A DNA stretch of 64,000 bases from assembly GCA_035582835.1 (NCBI GenBank), contig JAYKAV010002788.1, positions 3,119,389-3,183,388 of the forward strand, in the 5' to 3' direction. Source of the stretch: Phoebastria nigripes. Lineage: Eukaryota; Chordata; Aves; Procellariiformes; Diomedeidae. The notes below the pieces were generated by a model. It worked only from the letters and a program-made list of their open reading frames with translations, had not been told where the DNA came from and made no database searches. Shown here one piece after another: positions 13,309 to 23,200 of this stretch. Positions within the stretch are counted from its first letter, which is position 1; the number at the start of each line of letters is the position of its first letter. The translations under genes and the position numbers were made by a program.

Positions 13309-14223
13309 ACACACGGGACATTTTACTTGATAAAATTGATACTTTTTTAACTTTAATCTTCATTAAAGCTGTTTTGGTTTGAGTTTTCTTCATTAATTCT
13401 CTTCTGTTATAAAAGTGGTCAAAAATTACATTTCTAACAGTTCTACCTTATTTTAAAGCTATACCTTAAATTGAACGGTCTTGAATCTAGGTTGTTTCTA
13501 TTTGAAACATTACCTAGCAAAATGATATGTTTCATCTGAAGAAAAACTTCAGCAGCTTATTTGAATTCATGCTGCACAGACTTGATCCTCTATTGGTTTC
13601 AAAGGCATCCAAAAAAGTGCATCCACGAGCCAGATGCCAATTCTACCTCTGGCTACAATGTAAACTTAAAACCTATTCTTTAAACTTTCCTTAGAGGGTC
13701 TTTCTTTAGGTTACAATATATATAAAGGAGTAATCTGAGCATCTATATGAAGACAAAAAAAGAGAAACAGTCTCTCAAGTTACTTCTCTAAGGGGGGCGG
13801 GGGGGGGGGGAAGCCTCTTGCTTACTTTTTTTAATTACTCAAGCTGTAAAGCAGGTGTAGTTAATTACTTAAAGTCCAAAGAACCTTTAAAAAACAAGTA
13901 TCTATAACCACTTTATTAGCATAAATATAAAAACATTTTTAAAATGTAGTATCTTAGAGACTTCTTTCTGGTAAATAATTAGAGATTTTCTCTTCCCACC
14001 AATATTAAAAGAAAGTCTCAGCCCTTAATTACTTGGTATAAACTGTTTTTAGAATAATACCATTTGTACATATTGCAAAACTGTCACTGGTTCAGGACTG
14101 AATCTTCACCATCTGGGGGCTTGGCCAGCACTGCGGTGGGTTTTGGGGGGGAGTTTTTTGTTGGGTTTATTTGGTCAGTTTTAGGAGGTTTTGTTGTTGT
14201 TGGGGGGCTTTTTTGGGGGTTTA
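13309..14223. other. AT-rich unique sequence with a G tract
   Basis: No gene recognised. A near-continuous G tract lies at 13,792-13,810 (G6, C, G12), which could form a quadruplex or reflect a homopolymer-length error. Confidence 0.5.
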
Positions 14224-14287
14224 GGTTTTGGGGGGGGGGGGTTGTTTTTTTTTGGTGGGGTTTTTTGTTTGTGGTTTGTTTTTTTTG

Positions 14288-14318
<31 letters not shown>
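14224..14318. repeat. Long G/T-only island with a G12 run
   Basis: Ninety-five consecutive bases of only G or T on the plus strand, including G12 at 14,230-14,241 and GTTT units. It is the longest two-letter island here. The glycine/phenylalanine-rich frames that cross it are compositional artefacts. Confidence 0.9.
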
Positions 14319-14594
14319 AGTTCTTAAGGGCAGGAAGGGCAAGTTTAGAAGCTTGGCAACACTGCAACAGTCTGTTAGAGACAGAGGAGCTGATGGCAAG
14401 TGCTGAAGCGCACGTTAAATGCACCAGTACGGCTGCAGCGATATACTTGGACTTCACACATGTTGTGGTTTAACCCTAGCCAACAACTAAACACCACACA
14501 GCCACTCGCTCACCACCCTGCCCCCCCCAGTAGGATGGGGGAGAGAATTGGGAACACAAAAGTGGGAAAACTCGTGGGTTGAGATAAAAAACAG

Positions 14595-14600
14595 TTTAAT
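14595..14600 (-). promoter_or_regulatory. LTR polyadenylation signal ATTAAA
   Basis: On the minus strand ATTAAA lies about 165 nt downstream of the LTR TATA box, the expected place for the R-region polyadenylation signal. Confidence 0.6.
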
Positions 14601-14633
14601 AATTGAAATAAAACAAAGTAGAACAGTAGTAAT

Positions 14634-14652
14634 AACAACAACAACAACAACA
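14634..14652. repeat. (AAC)n microsatellite inside the LTR
   Basis: Tandem AAC units on the plus strand lie just upstream, in LTR orientation, of the ATTAAA signal. As I recall, related avian LTRs carry a length-variable T-rich trinucleotide run at this place. Confidence 0.8.
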
Positions 14653-14764
14653 ATAATAGAATATACAAAGCAGGCGATGCACAATGCAACTGCTCACCAC
14701 CCACCAACCGATGCCCAGCCCACCCCCAAGCCGCAATTCCCCCTTCCTGGACCACGCCTCCTAG

Positions 14765-14772
14765 TTTATATA
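14765..14772 (-). promoter_or_regulatory. LTR TATA box (TATATAAA)
   Basis: TATATAAA on the minus strand, about 260 nt from the LTR 5' end, matches the core-promoter position in this LTR type. Whether the solo LTR still drives transcription cannot be told from sequence. Confidence 0.6.
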
Positions 14773-15030
14773 CTAAGCATGATGTTATATGGTATGGAAT
14801 ACCCCGTTGGCCAGTTGGGTTAGCTGTCCTGGCTATATTCCCTCCCAGCTTCTCATGCACCCGGCAGAGCATGGGAAGTTGAAAAGTCCTTGACCAGTGT
14901 AAGCACTACTTAGCAACAACTAAAGCATCAATGTGCCATCAATGTTCCTCTCATACCAAACCCAAAACACAGCACCACACCAGCTACTAGAAAGAAAATT
15001 AACTCTATCCCAGCCGAAACCAGGGCAACA

Positions 15031-16908
15031 CATTTGTGTCCTCAGCACAGGCTGGGAAGAACACTTCAACAGCAAAACTTTGAAGCCTGTAGACTGGTTG
15101 CAGTAGAGAACCTAGACTGAAACAGGCCCAGGTCTATGTGGTACTGAGGAATGCAACCCTTGCATACAAAAGCAACAAATTATACTACAATATTTGACAA
15201 CTCTTATATCTGCTAAGGGAAGTTTGAAATGGTCAACTACTGTTCATAAAAAAATGCTTCCAAAATATAAAGCAGTGCCAAAAAGAGGGTTTAATTTTTA
15301 ATCCCTCCTCTGAAATGATACTCCCACAGAAGCAGAATGAATACCAGCAGTTCAGCATGGAAATTTCTCCCACAAATAGCAAGAAGAGGGGAAAAAAGCA
15401 TGCTGCAAGCTCATTAACACCACCTATCAAGACACATAAAAATGTGTTGCAATTTAAGATACTGATGCAGAAAAGTCCAGGTAGACAACCCAAAAGTTAT
15501 ACAAAAAGGTATAAATAAATTAAAACAAACCACAACTGCAAATTCTATCTGATAAATTCTTGGAAGAAGGAAAAAAAGTCTATACAGATTCTCCAAGTAT
15601 TTAATAGTTAAAGAGAAATTTACTTCTTTCGGGGAGCCTGGTATGTCAGTTAAATCCATACAGCCTAGAAGCATCAATACGTGTTGCTATACCTTAATCT
15701 TATTTTTTAATAAAGAGTATGGTTTTCAAAAAGACAACCCACAGAAAGTTTTTAAGACTTGTCTTACACTTACGGATTGGAGTATATGGAGTATAAATGT
15801 TATTAAGGGGGGGATTAGGCAGGACACAGACACACAGCTTGACCTTCGAGGTTGGTTTCCATCATTTTTCACTCAGCTCTGAATTACTTTTAAATTTAAG
15901 AGTTATGCAGAATAAATACTTCTATATTCAAAAGTATAAGTGAGCAAATCTAAAGATCTAGAACCCTCTCTTTATCAATACAACAAAAAATAATGAGGGC
16001 AACAAGTTTATTAATTATACCTGCTCAGTAATGGAAATGGAAGTGGTGCTAATTTTGTGGGTTGCATTTTATTAAGACACAAACTCCAGTTACCGCCTAT
16101 GAAAGCTTTTTCCAATATAAATATACTTGTGCAAGGCAAAGTCCACAATCACAGAAGATTCCATTACGACAGCACTGCAACATTTGCTAACCGTATTTCA
16201 AGGAGAAGCCTAAAATTTGAGGGGTGATCTAGAGCCCCCTTCACACAGCAAGGGAAGGAAATAGAAATGCTAGCATTTGTTTTTAAAAAAAACCCAGCCA
16301 TAAAAATAAGTAAATTCTGCATTAGGATTCAGTTCTTAAAATATCTCCATTGTTGTCTTGGTTTCTATTTGCTTTCCACAATCCCCCAAAACGGCATTCT
16401 TTCAAAACTGTTACATAAAGAGTCATTACTTGTTAAAGATGCCCAGAATTCTGGTAAGGGATCCCTTGGCTCTGCTCAGAGTTGGGTTTTGCATAGGAAC
16501 AGAAAGGGGATTTTTCAACCAGCTGTCACATCCCAATACTTCAGGGTTTCTGGGTGTTCAAGAGCTCACACCACTGATTACAGTACCTACAGACAGAGCT
16601 GGAGCGATGCACACCAACCACACGCATGCTCCCTTTTCTCTGGCCATACCAACGCTGCTCCAGAGCAGTTCTACACACTAGAGAACACAGCGATTCTTTC
16701 TTTTACCTGTGTCCATTGGCAGGCTGGTGGCAAAGCTGCTGAACATAGCCATGAACAGAGGTCTTAACAATAACACTTACGGGATTTCCAGCTTTGAACT
16801 ATTTTTGGTATTATTCTAATGCAAGTTCGAAAACATTCCCTAACACTTCCAATACTGCATTAACAAGCATTTTTAAGCATTCAAAGGTTTCCTTTATATC
16901 ATCCTTAC
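15031..16908. other. AT-rich unique sequence, probably intronic
   Basis: No gene or repeat recognised. If the exon at 16,909-16,969 is real, this is its downstream intron. The 166-codon plus ORF at 16,267-16,767 has no recognisable features. Confidence 0.45.
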
Positions 16909-16969
16909 CTATGTAGTTTATCCTCCAGCATCTCCACGTACTTTTCAGCATTTTCTTTTACACTGGTCA
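16909..16969 (-). CDS. Internal coding exon, coiled-coil-like segment, gene unidentified
   Basis: Seen on the minus strand: a good acceptor (CTTTTATCTTGCAG) ends at 16,970, 61 nt follow, then a near-consensus donor (ATAG|GTAAGGAT) starts at 16,908. Two of three frames contain a stop. The open one uses the first 2 nt to finish a codon, then reads TSVKENAEKYVEMLEDKLH, and leaves AG for the next exon. The peptide is 19 residues, highly charged, with V/A/Y/V/L/L at helix-compatible spacing, so a coiled-coil or long helix is likely. Known: short split-codon exons of this kind are common in vertebrate coiled-coil genes. Inferred: a minus-strand gene crosses this part of the window with long introns. 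I cannot name it. No other exon in the window is equally convincing, and expression is untested. Confidence 0.6.
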
Positions 16970-17283
16970 CTGCAAGATAAAAGTCTAAGTGAGGTAATGG
17001 TATAACTGTACAGTTTTGTATTTTTTTTAAGCCAACTCATCTCTTACCCACAATTTTTACATATATCGGCTAGAAATGAGAATTCCATTAATCTTCTCCA
17101 CATTCAAATTACAGTGTGGGTGTCTTCTCCCTTTTTTTCTTGAAGGTCTATTGTATCTGTATTGCATTAATATATCTAGTAATTAATGCATTAACCTCTT
17201 GGTCATGCCAGAAAAACGGTGAGACTAACAAAGGCACAGTTTGTAGAAGTTTCCAAGGCACAGTTTGTAGAAGTTTCCTCTTG
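16970..17283. other. Putative intron next to the exon
   Basis: This begins with the minus-strand acceptor of the coiled-coil exon. Nothing else is recognised apart from a directly repeated phrase, GGCACAGTTTGTAGAAGTTTCC, occurring twice in a row around 17,233-17,278 and so a short tandem duplication. Confidence 0.45.
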
Positions 17284-17320
17284 ACAAAAAAACAAAACAA
17301 AAAAACACCACACAAAAAAA
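17284..17320. repeat. A/C-only low-complexity island
   Basis: Thirty-seven bases of only A and C, followed by GAAAGAAA and an N at 17,329. Same compositional class as the other two-letter islands. Confidence 0.85.
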
Positions 17321-18158
17321 GAAAGAAANCCCACACAGCTAGGTCCTCCCCCTTACCTTCAGGAGAAGCAAGCAAGCCTAATTCGTCAGTCCATGCACAA
17401 GAGTGCTTTAAAATGTTATGAATCTTGTATCAAACATCTTCTGATAGAACCAAAACACTATAGAATGGAAAGAGTTACCACTCAAGATTGTTATGAGATT
17501 TGGAGGTTTTTTTGTGGTTTGCTGTTTTGGGGATGTTTGTTTGTCTGTTTTTAAACTTGGGACCTAGATATTGCCTGCATATGAGTCCCTACAACTTCTT
17601 CACTCAGAAGAAACTCCAATAAACTACCTACTCACCATAACACACCATAATAAAGCCATTCTTTTGGATGACCCTTGGTACTCCATCATGGGTACGAATG
17701 GGGGAAAAGGTAAATCCCCTCCAGGAAAATGGAGGCTTTTAGAGCATAACCATTTTCACGTTATGATAACTTTTTTTTCCCCCTCCCTAACAGCTNCTTG
17801 CCAACTCCAAGTCTAGTAGGGCTGTAAATCAGTTGGTCACTTTTAAACTCTTAACTCATTGTACATCAATTAAATATATATTTTAAATGAAGATGCATTC
17901 TACAGAGCATTACTCTTTTTATGGGCAAATCTTGTTACATGGATCAGGTACCCTGTGAATTTACCCATCCATCTCCCCCTATCTTCCCTACAATACAATG
18001 CCTCCAAGCACAGCTTACATATATCAAGTGCTTCACATATTTCTCACTTTCCCCTTTTATTTTTTGTATTTTTTTTTCTTCACAAGTAGAACGTCACACA
18101 CTAAAGCCTAATCTGAAAACTCGGCATTAATTAAAATCAGCTGTGCTAAAGTTGTGTT
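17321..18158. other. Unique sequence with a candidate splice donor
   Basis: A minus-strand donor GAAG|GTAAGGGG is at 17,357-17,350. Its preceding frame (WTDELGLLASPE) would leave one G and join in phase with the exon at 16,969, forming Val. However, a TGA interrupts that frame about 80 nt upstream and no good acceptor lies in between, so I do not call an exon. An N is at 17,796. Confidence 0.35.

Positions 18159-18186
<28 letters not shown>
18159..18186. repeat. (CA)14 microsatellite
   Basis: A perfect CA dinucleotide tract of 28 bases, likely polymorphic in length. Confidence 0.95.
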
Positions 18187-18189
<3 letters not shown>

Positions 18190-18364
18190 GAGTTCACTAA
18201 CTGAAACCACTTAGGTAATACCATTAGCAATAAGCATCAGGGTCAATGTGACATCGACTGTCTGCAGAAGGTGGTGTTCGCCTGGTCACACAGCAGTCAC
18301 ACATCACTGAAGCAGTCTGCATCCCAATAGCAAATATAGGACACATTTTGCAAAGTTGATTTAC

Positions 18365-18475
18365 TTTTTGGTGGTTTTTTTTTTTTGTTTATTTTATGAG
18401 AGAGTTTATCAGATTAGCCAAAAAAACCCCAAACCAAACAAACAAAAAAAAACCCCCAAACACCAAAAAACCCAA
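18365..18475. repeat. G/T-only then A/C-only islands facing each other
   Basis: A 26-base G/T-only run (18,365-18,390) is followed 27 bases later by a 58-base A/C-only run (18,418-18,475). The A/C bias continues to about 18,513 with isolated other bases. The two halves are complementary in composition and could fold into an imperfect hairpin. Confidence 0.85.
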
Positions 18476-18513
18476 GCAAAAAACCAAACTAAAACCAAAA
18501 CCCACCACAACCC

Positions 18514-20144
18514 TAGTACTCTGGAAAGCACCACCATTTTGTTCACATCATCTTTAATCCAGGTTCACCATCAGAACAGGTTCTGAAACACAACATCTTG
18601 AGCCAGCGGGATTCTGGAAGATTATATTGTACATAGACAACTGCATTTGTTTATACATTCACAGACCCATCCCACCATTAGAAGAGTGCTGGTGAATGTT
18701 ATGCAAAAGGTTATATAAGCATTTTTGCAATGGCACTGGAGACTAAATAAGTTTCCTTAGCTTGTAGCAGTTTTATAACAACTACAGGGCTTAGTAGAAG
18801 TTCCCGGTTTCCTTACCATGCTTTTATTCCTACGCTTCCTGCGGAACTGCGGAGAGCCTGCAAGACTGCAAGTCTTCCTTTAATGACACACTACAGCTTT
18901 ATATAAACTACCACCACTTTTTCCAAACTCCCTATCCGTCAATCCCCAATGCACTGACCTGAGGTTCAGCACACGCTTTGATAGCAAATAGTTTAAAGGT
19001 GTACGGTTGCCGTACTTCCCCTTCTCTTGCCACTATCGTAATATCCTTCAACATGAGCTGCTAGAACTCAGGGGCTTATTCTTTCAGAAAATGAAGTCAG
19101 CAGATATTATTAATTTTTGGAGAGGGATGAGAAGAGGTGGAGAATCTGTTTCACACTCACTTTGTTTCTAACCGATATAGTGACTTCTTATGTTACATGA
19201 AAGATAAACCTTGCTTTCAATTTCTCCTGCTGTGCTTGTCACTTTTTAATTGGGTATGATCTGATAGAGTAATTCGCACTTTCACAGTTCAGTCCTGCCC
19301 CTACATGCAATTTTACAATGCCCTTGAAACACACAGCTTAAATATCAGCATTATTCAATGACAAAAAGTAATGGACAAGAATACACCACTAGTCAAAAGT
19401 AGGTCAGTAAAAAGCTAACACTCATTTGGAAATCACCTCACATCACTAAACCCTACCCTCTCCTGTCAAATGTTTTAACTACATTAAGAGAAATGCAAAC
19501 TTCGCTGCTGAAAGAGAAAGCTACCCAGACTTGCTTTGTCTCCTTGCCACCTTCTGCATGTAATTGGAAGAGCTGTGACCTGGAGATTTTGCTGGAGGGA
19601 AAACACTGCTTAAAAATCCGATGGAGGTTACTTCCCTCGTAACAAACTGCAAGCAGCACTGCAACAAATACAGAAATACTTTCAGCCTTTTAGATCATCC
19701 ATTTGAAATAGAAGACAAGCAACAAATTAGCAAATTTTTTGTTCTAATTTAATGAATCTATTCACCATCACTTCAAAGCAAAAAAATGCAAACAGGAAGC
19801 TGTGCATGCCTTCAATCTAGCTAGGAAAGTACTAGATGACAGAGAAAAAAAAGTAATAATAATTTATGAGATTCTTTTCTGCATAAACATGCCAAATAGT
19901 TTATTTTTACATTTAAGTGAATGGGATTGCTTTTTTCATCAGTTCTCTGGGGATTTACATGCTTAGCTCATATTGGCCTTGAGGGGAGTTATTAAAATAA
20001 AGTATAAATACTCACAGAAGATCAGACACCAGGGTATTTGCTAAGATTAAAAATAGACTTTTCTTGTGAAGCCTTAATTGCAGAAAAGTGATTCAGCATT
20101 TCTTTCTCTTATTTTATCATATATTTTTCTTCCTCCTTACAGCA
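18514..20144. other. Unique sequence, no gene recognised
   Basis: A minus-strand ATG|GTAAGG donor near 18,816 follows a short arginine/lysine-rich frame with CAG acceptors upstream, too weak to call as an exon. Nothing else is supported. Confidence 0.4.
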
Positions 20145-20202
20145 GCAGACAAAGTCCAGTCTTGGAATCAGTCCTGGTCAGACGGAGCTGAGGGGCTGCG
20201 GT
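20145..20202 (+). other. Weak candidate plus-strand exon
   Basis: An excellent plus-strand acceptor (long T/C tract ending CCTTACAG at 20,144) is followed by 58 nt and a donor-like GTGAGC at 20,203. Two of three frames are open, giving QQTKSSLGISPGQTELRGC or ADKVQSWNQSWSDGAEGL, and neither is recognised. Plus orientation conflicts with the exon at 16,909 unless two genes overlap. The acceptor may be fortuitous or belong to a non-coding RNA. Confidence 0.22.
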
Positions 20203-23200
20203 GAGCTCCTGTGGTGGCCTCTTAGCTGTTACAGAGTGAAATCTGCCATTTAGAAGCTGCATAAATATCTTCCAGTAATTAACCTACATAGTGTTCTTTT
20301 AAAATAACATCACGTGTTGTTTCTTATCTGAAAGCAGCCCCACTGGGGCTATGCTATTTCTACTACTTACAAATATTATTTGAGCCTGCACATGAAGGTG
20401 TGTCATCATTTTTATCCTTCAGTCTTGGTCCTCACAAATTGAGCTTACACAGACCTATGGACCGTGACACATGCTTCGGATTCTATGATCAGTATTTTCA
20501 AAAACTTCCTAAAACTGAGTATCTGGCTGGAGACACCTTAAACCCAGTGTCCATATGGAAGCTCCAGATGTGGATGCTTGGCACCTCAGAAGAATAAGTC
20601 TTTAAAATTTAATTAGGTGCCTCAAAAAATTGGTAGCCAATATCACAGCAGTTTTTAAGTGCCAGCCTACAGGTCTGTAGTTCTCTACCAGACAAGTGAT
20701 CCACACCTTGAGTCCCAGAGATACAAAGTCCGAAGTTAATTTTTTTGCCTTCCATTCTAAAAGGCCTTATTTTTTTTTTTTTCTTTTTTCCTTTTTTTTT
20801 TTTTTCTGGGTGGGTGGAGAGTGGGGGTGAATAGTGACACACATTTTTACACAAAATTAAAGGTTGGAACAGCCACAATGGCTGCTAGCACATCTAGACC
20901 CAGCCTGAAAAGAAATGCCAGACATTACCTGCCTGCATGACAAAACTGAAGCCTATACAATTAGCCTCTCCGATCCACAAGCATTACATTCCTTCTCAAA
21001 TACTTCACTATTCAGGTAAGGCAAAACTCCCACTGGCTTCAATGAGATTTTTGCCTGACTTAAGGATCTAGGATGAGATTTGGCTCTTCAGAATGATATA
21101 AAAATAGAAGTAACTGCATGGACATGCATTGATCCACCTGGGGTAAACTCTGAAGGTAGAATTAGGTGTGAACAAGGTTGACAGGTTGCTTGCCCTGTCA
21201 CTATTCCATTTTTTAAATGTAAAAATGATTATTAACACTAAGAGAAAAATGAAAGCAGAACATGATTAGTTGAAAATATCTGATCTTTTCTGTCGTGGAA
21301 GATGTGCTGCATTAATGTGTGAAGTTGGGGTCTGAAAAACTGCAGAATGGCTTCGATATATTTAAAGGTTAACTTGAAAAGCCAGTCAAACTTCAGAGAC
21401 GACATCGCAGCTGCTCAACTACATGTCAAGATGATTTATCAAGCCCCAGTAACAAGATTTTGGATTACAGAATGGTAAGGAATTTTGCATCTTGCAGACA
21501 GACAGGGGAAAAACCCAAAGAACAAGCTCTGCATAAAGAACAACGGCCTCTCTCCAGTGCATTATTCCCAGGGAACTCAAGTAGAAAGAACAGAAAAGGC
21601 CAGGATTAAAGAGAGGAAAATAGGTGCCTTGATAAAGACGTGCAAATACTCCAAAAAAGCTAACATTCTGGGTTAAGTCAATCAACCAAATTCTATGCTG
21701 GTTCACTGACTGTATTCCAGTAATGAAGTAAATACTGAGACATGTAGTTACTACCTGTCTTTTCCAGCAATTGTGGTTTGTTCTAAGGAATGTGCTAATC
21801 CTCTAAATATCATTGCAGAAAGCACAAAATTAGCTTGAGGAAATTAATGCCGCCAGAGATGAGGTGGCCAAAATTTAGGAGGAGTCTAAATGGACTGGCT
21901 ATTCTGTGAATAGGAAGACCACATAAGGTGAACTGGAAAGACAAAAATTGGTACCGAACATCTATGAAATTAAAGCCGCACATTTAAAGACATAACCCAA
22001 TCTTACTTGATGGAGTTGAAGATACTATCTGCCTAATTGGAGATCATTCCATAACTCAACTACAAGGTTCTTTCCTCCTTCTGAAAACAGATGGCCTAGA
22101 GAATAGGATACTGTCCTGCCACACAAATGCAAAGCTGTGCTTTGCAGCGACATGCCACCAGCGGGTAGTTCAAGCACAGCAGTTCTGCTGGAACTGAGTT
22201 GTGTGAATGCAGCAGGGCTGCACTATACGAAGCTGCTAGATAGCCTCCATCCCTCTGGACAGAAGAGAGTCTGCAGCAACTGCTGGGTGATTTGGTAATG
22301 TTGATCTTACCATAATCCCATCCCACAAGAGGACTGGGGGCTTTCAGGGAGCTATTGTCAAATGCCACTCCACTGCTTTCACAGCTCTCAGAGGGATGCA
22401 GTATGTTGCATCTTGTCCATATGAAGATTTCCACCCTCAGCTTCAGTTGCCTCTCAAGCACTAGATGGTCAACTGCTCTGATACCATAGGGCAACTCTTC
22501 TGATATACAGAAACAAACAATTAAAGGTTCTAGCTTGAGCACCACTGCCTTAAAGTACTTTGCTCACTCTTACATTTAAAATCTTACAGTATACTGCCAC
22601 TTCATACCCTCAACCTTTGTAAAAATATGGGAAGTAATAAAAATATATGAAGAGTAGTAAAGAAATACAAAATTGGCAGAACACAGGACAGCATAGCATT
22701 TTCCCACTTAAGCTGCACTGAAACAGGAAAAGAGGAAAAGTACAGAGTGAACATTCATCTTCCTCAGGAAGTTCCCTTTGGGGTTGTTGATACAGAAGGT
22801 CTACTGTTAACTTTCTCTCAAACACGTGGGTACATCCTGAACAGGAGGAAGCGTACAGTCTAACCTCTAGATATGCTGGGAGTGGGTGGGCACTGCAATA
22901 CCCAAGACAACCAGCTTCCTCTCTTTAGGAGACTCCAGAAAGGCCAAGTACCAGCTCATTTGGAGAGAAGGCAGTGTTTTACACATAGCAGAAGCAGGCA
23001 AAGAACATACTCCATCTGCTTGTCTCTGTGCCTACAAGGCTCTAAACATATTTACAGCTGGCTTAATTTGCAGGCCTTGGTGCAACAATGAATTTGAGCC
23101 TGCAACGAGTCAAGTGATACCTTGCCTTTGATGTAAAAAATTACAGCTAAACATATATAGTATATAGAAAATAGTGATTTTAACAGAGAAGCCACATCCT

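Larger units (their letters stand above)
14461..15030 (-). mobile_element. Solo LTR of an avian ERVL-type endogenous retrovirus
   Basis: This 570-bp block has the LTR signature TG...CA with 5-bp inverted ends (TGTTG at 14,461 and CAACA at 15,030). In minus orientation it starts with the conserved CTGGTTTCGGCTGGGATAG segment, has TATATAAA about 260 nt in and ATTAAA about 430 nt in, and ends with GGGTTAAACCACAACA. I recognise this arrangement from the common avian ERVL-class LTR. No gag, pol or env sequence flanks it, so it is a solo LTR, normally left by LTR-LTR recombination. The target duplication is unclear: the adjacent pentamers ACACA and CATTT do not match, although CACAT overlaps both ends. 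Subfamily and age not determined. Confidence 0.85.

Noticed and set aside
14181..14406. Gly/Phe- or Lys/Pro-rich ORFs
   Set aside because: They are translations of the G/T-only island and reflect composition, not genes.
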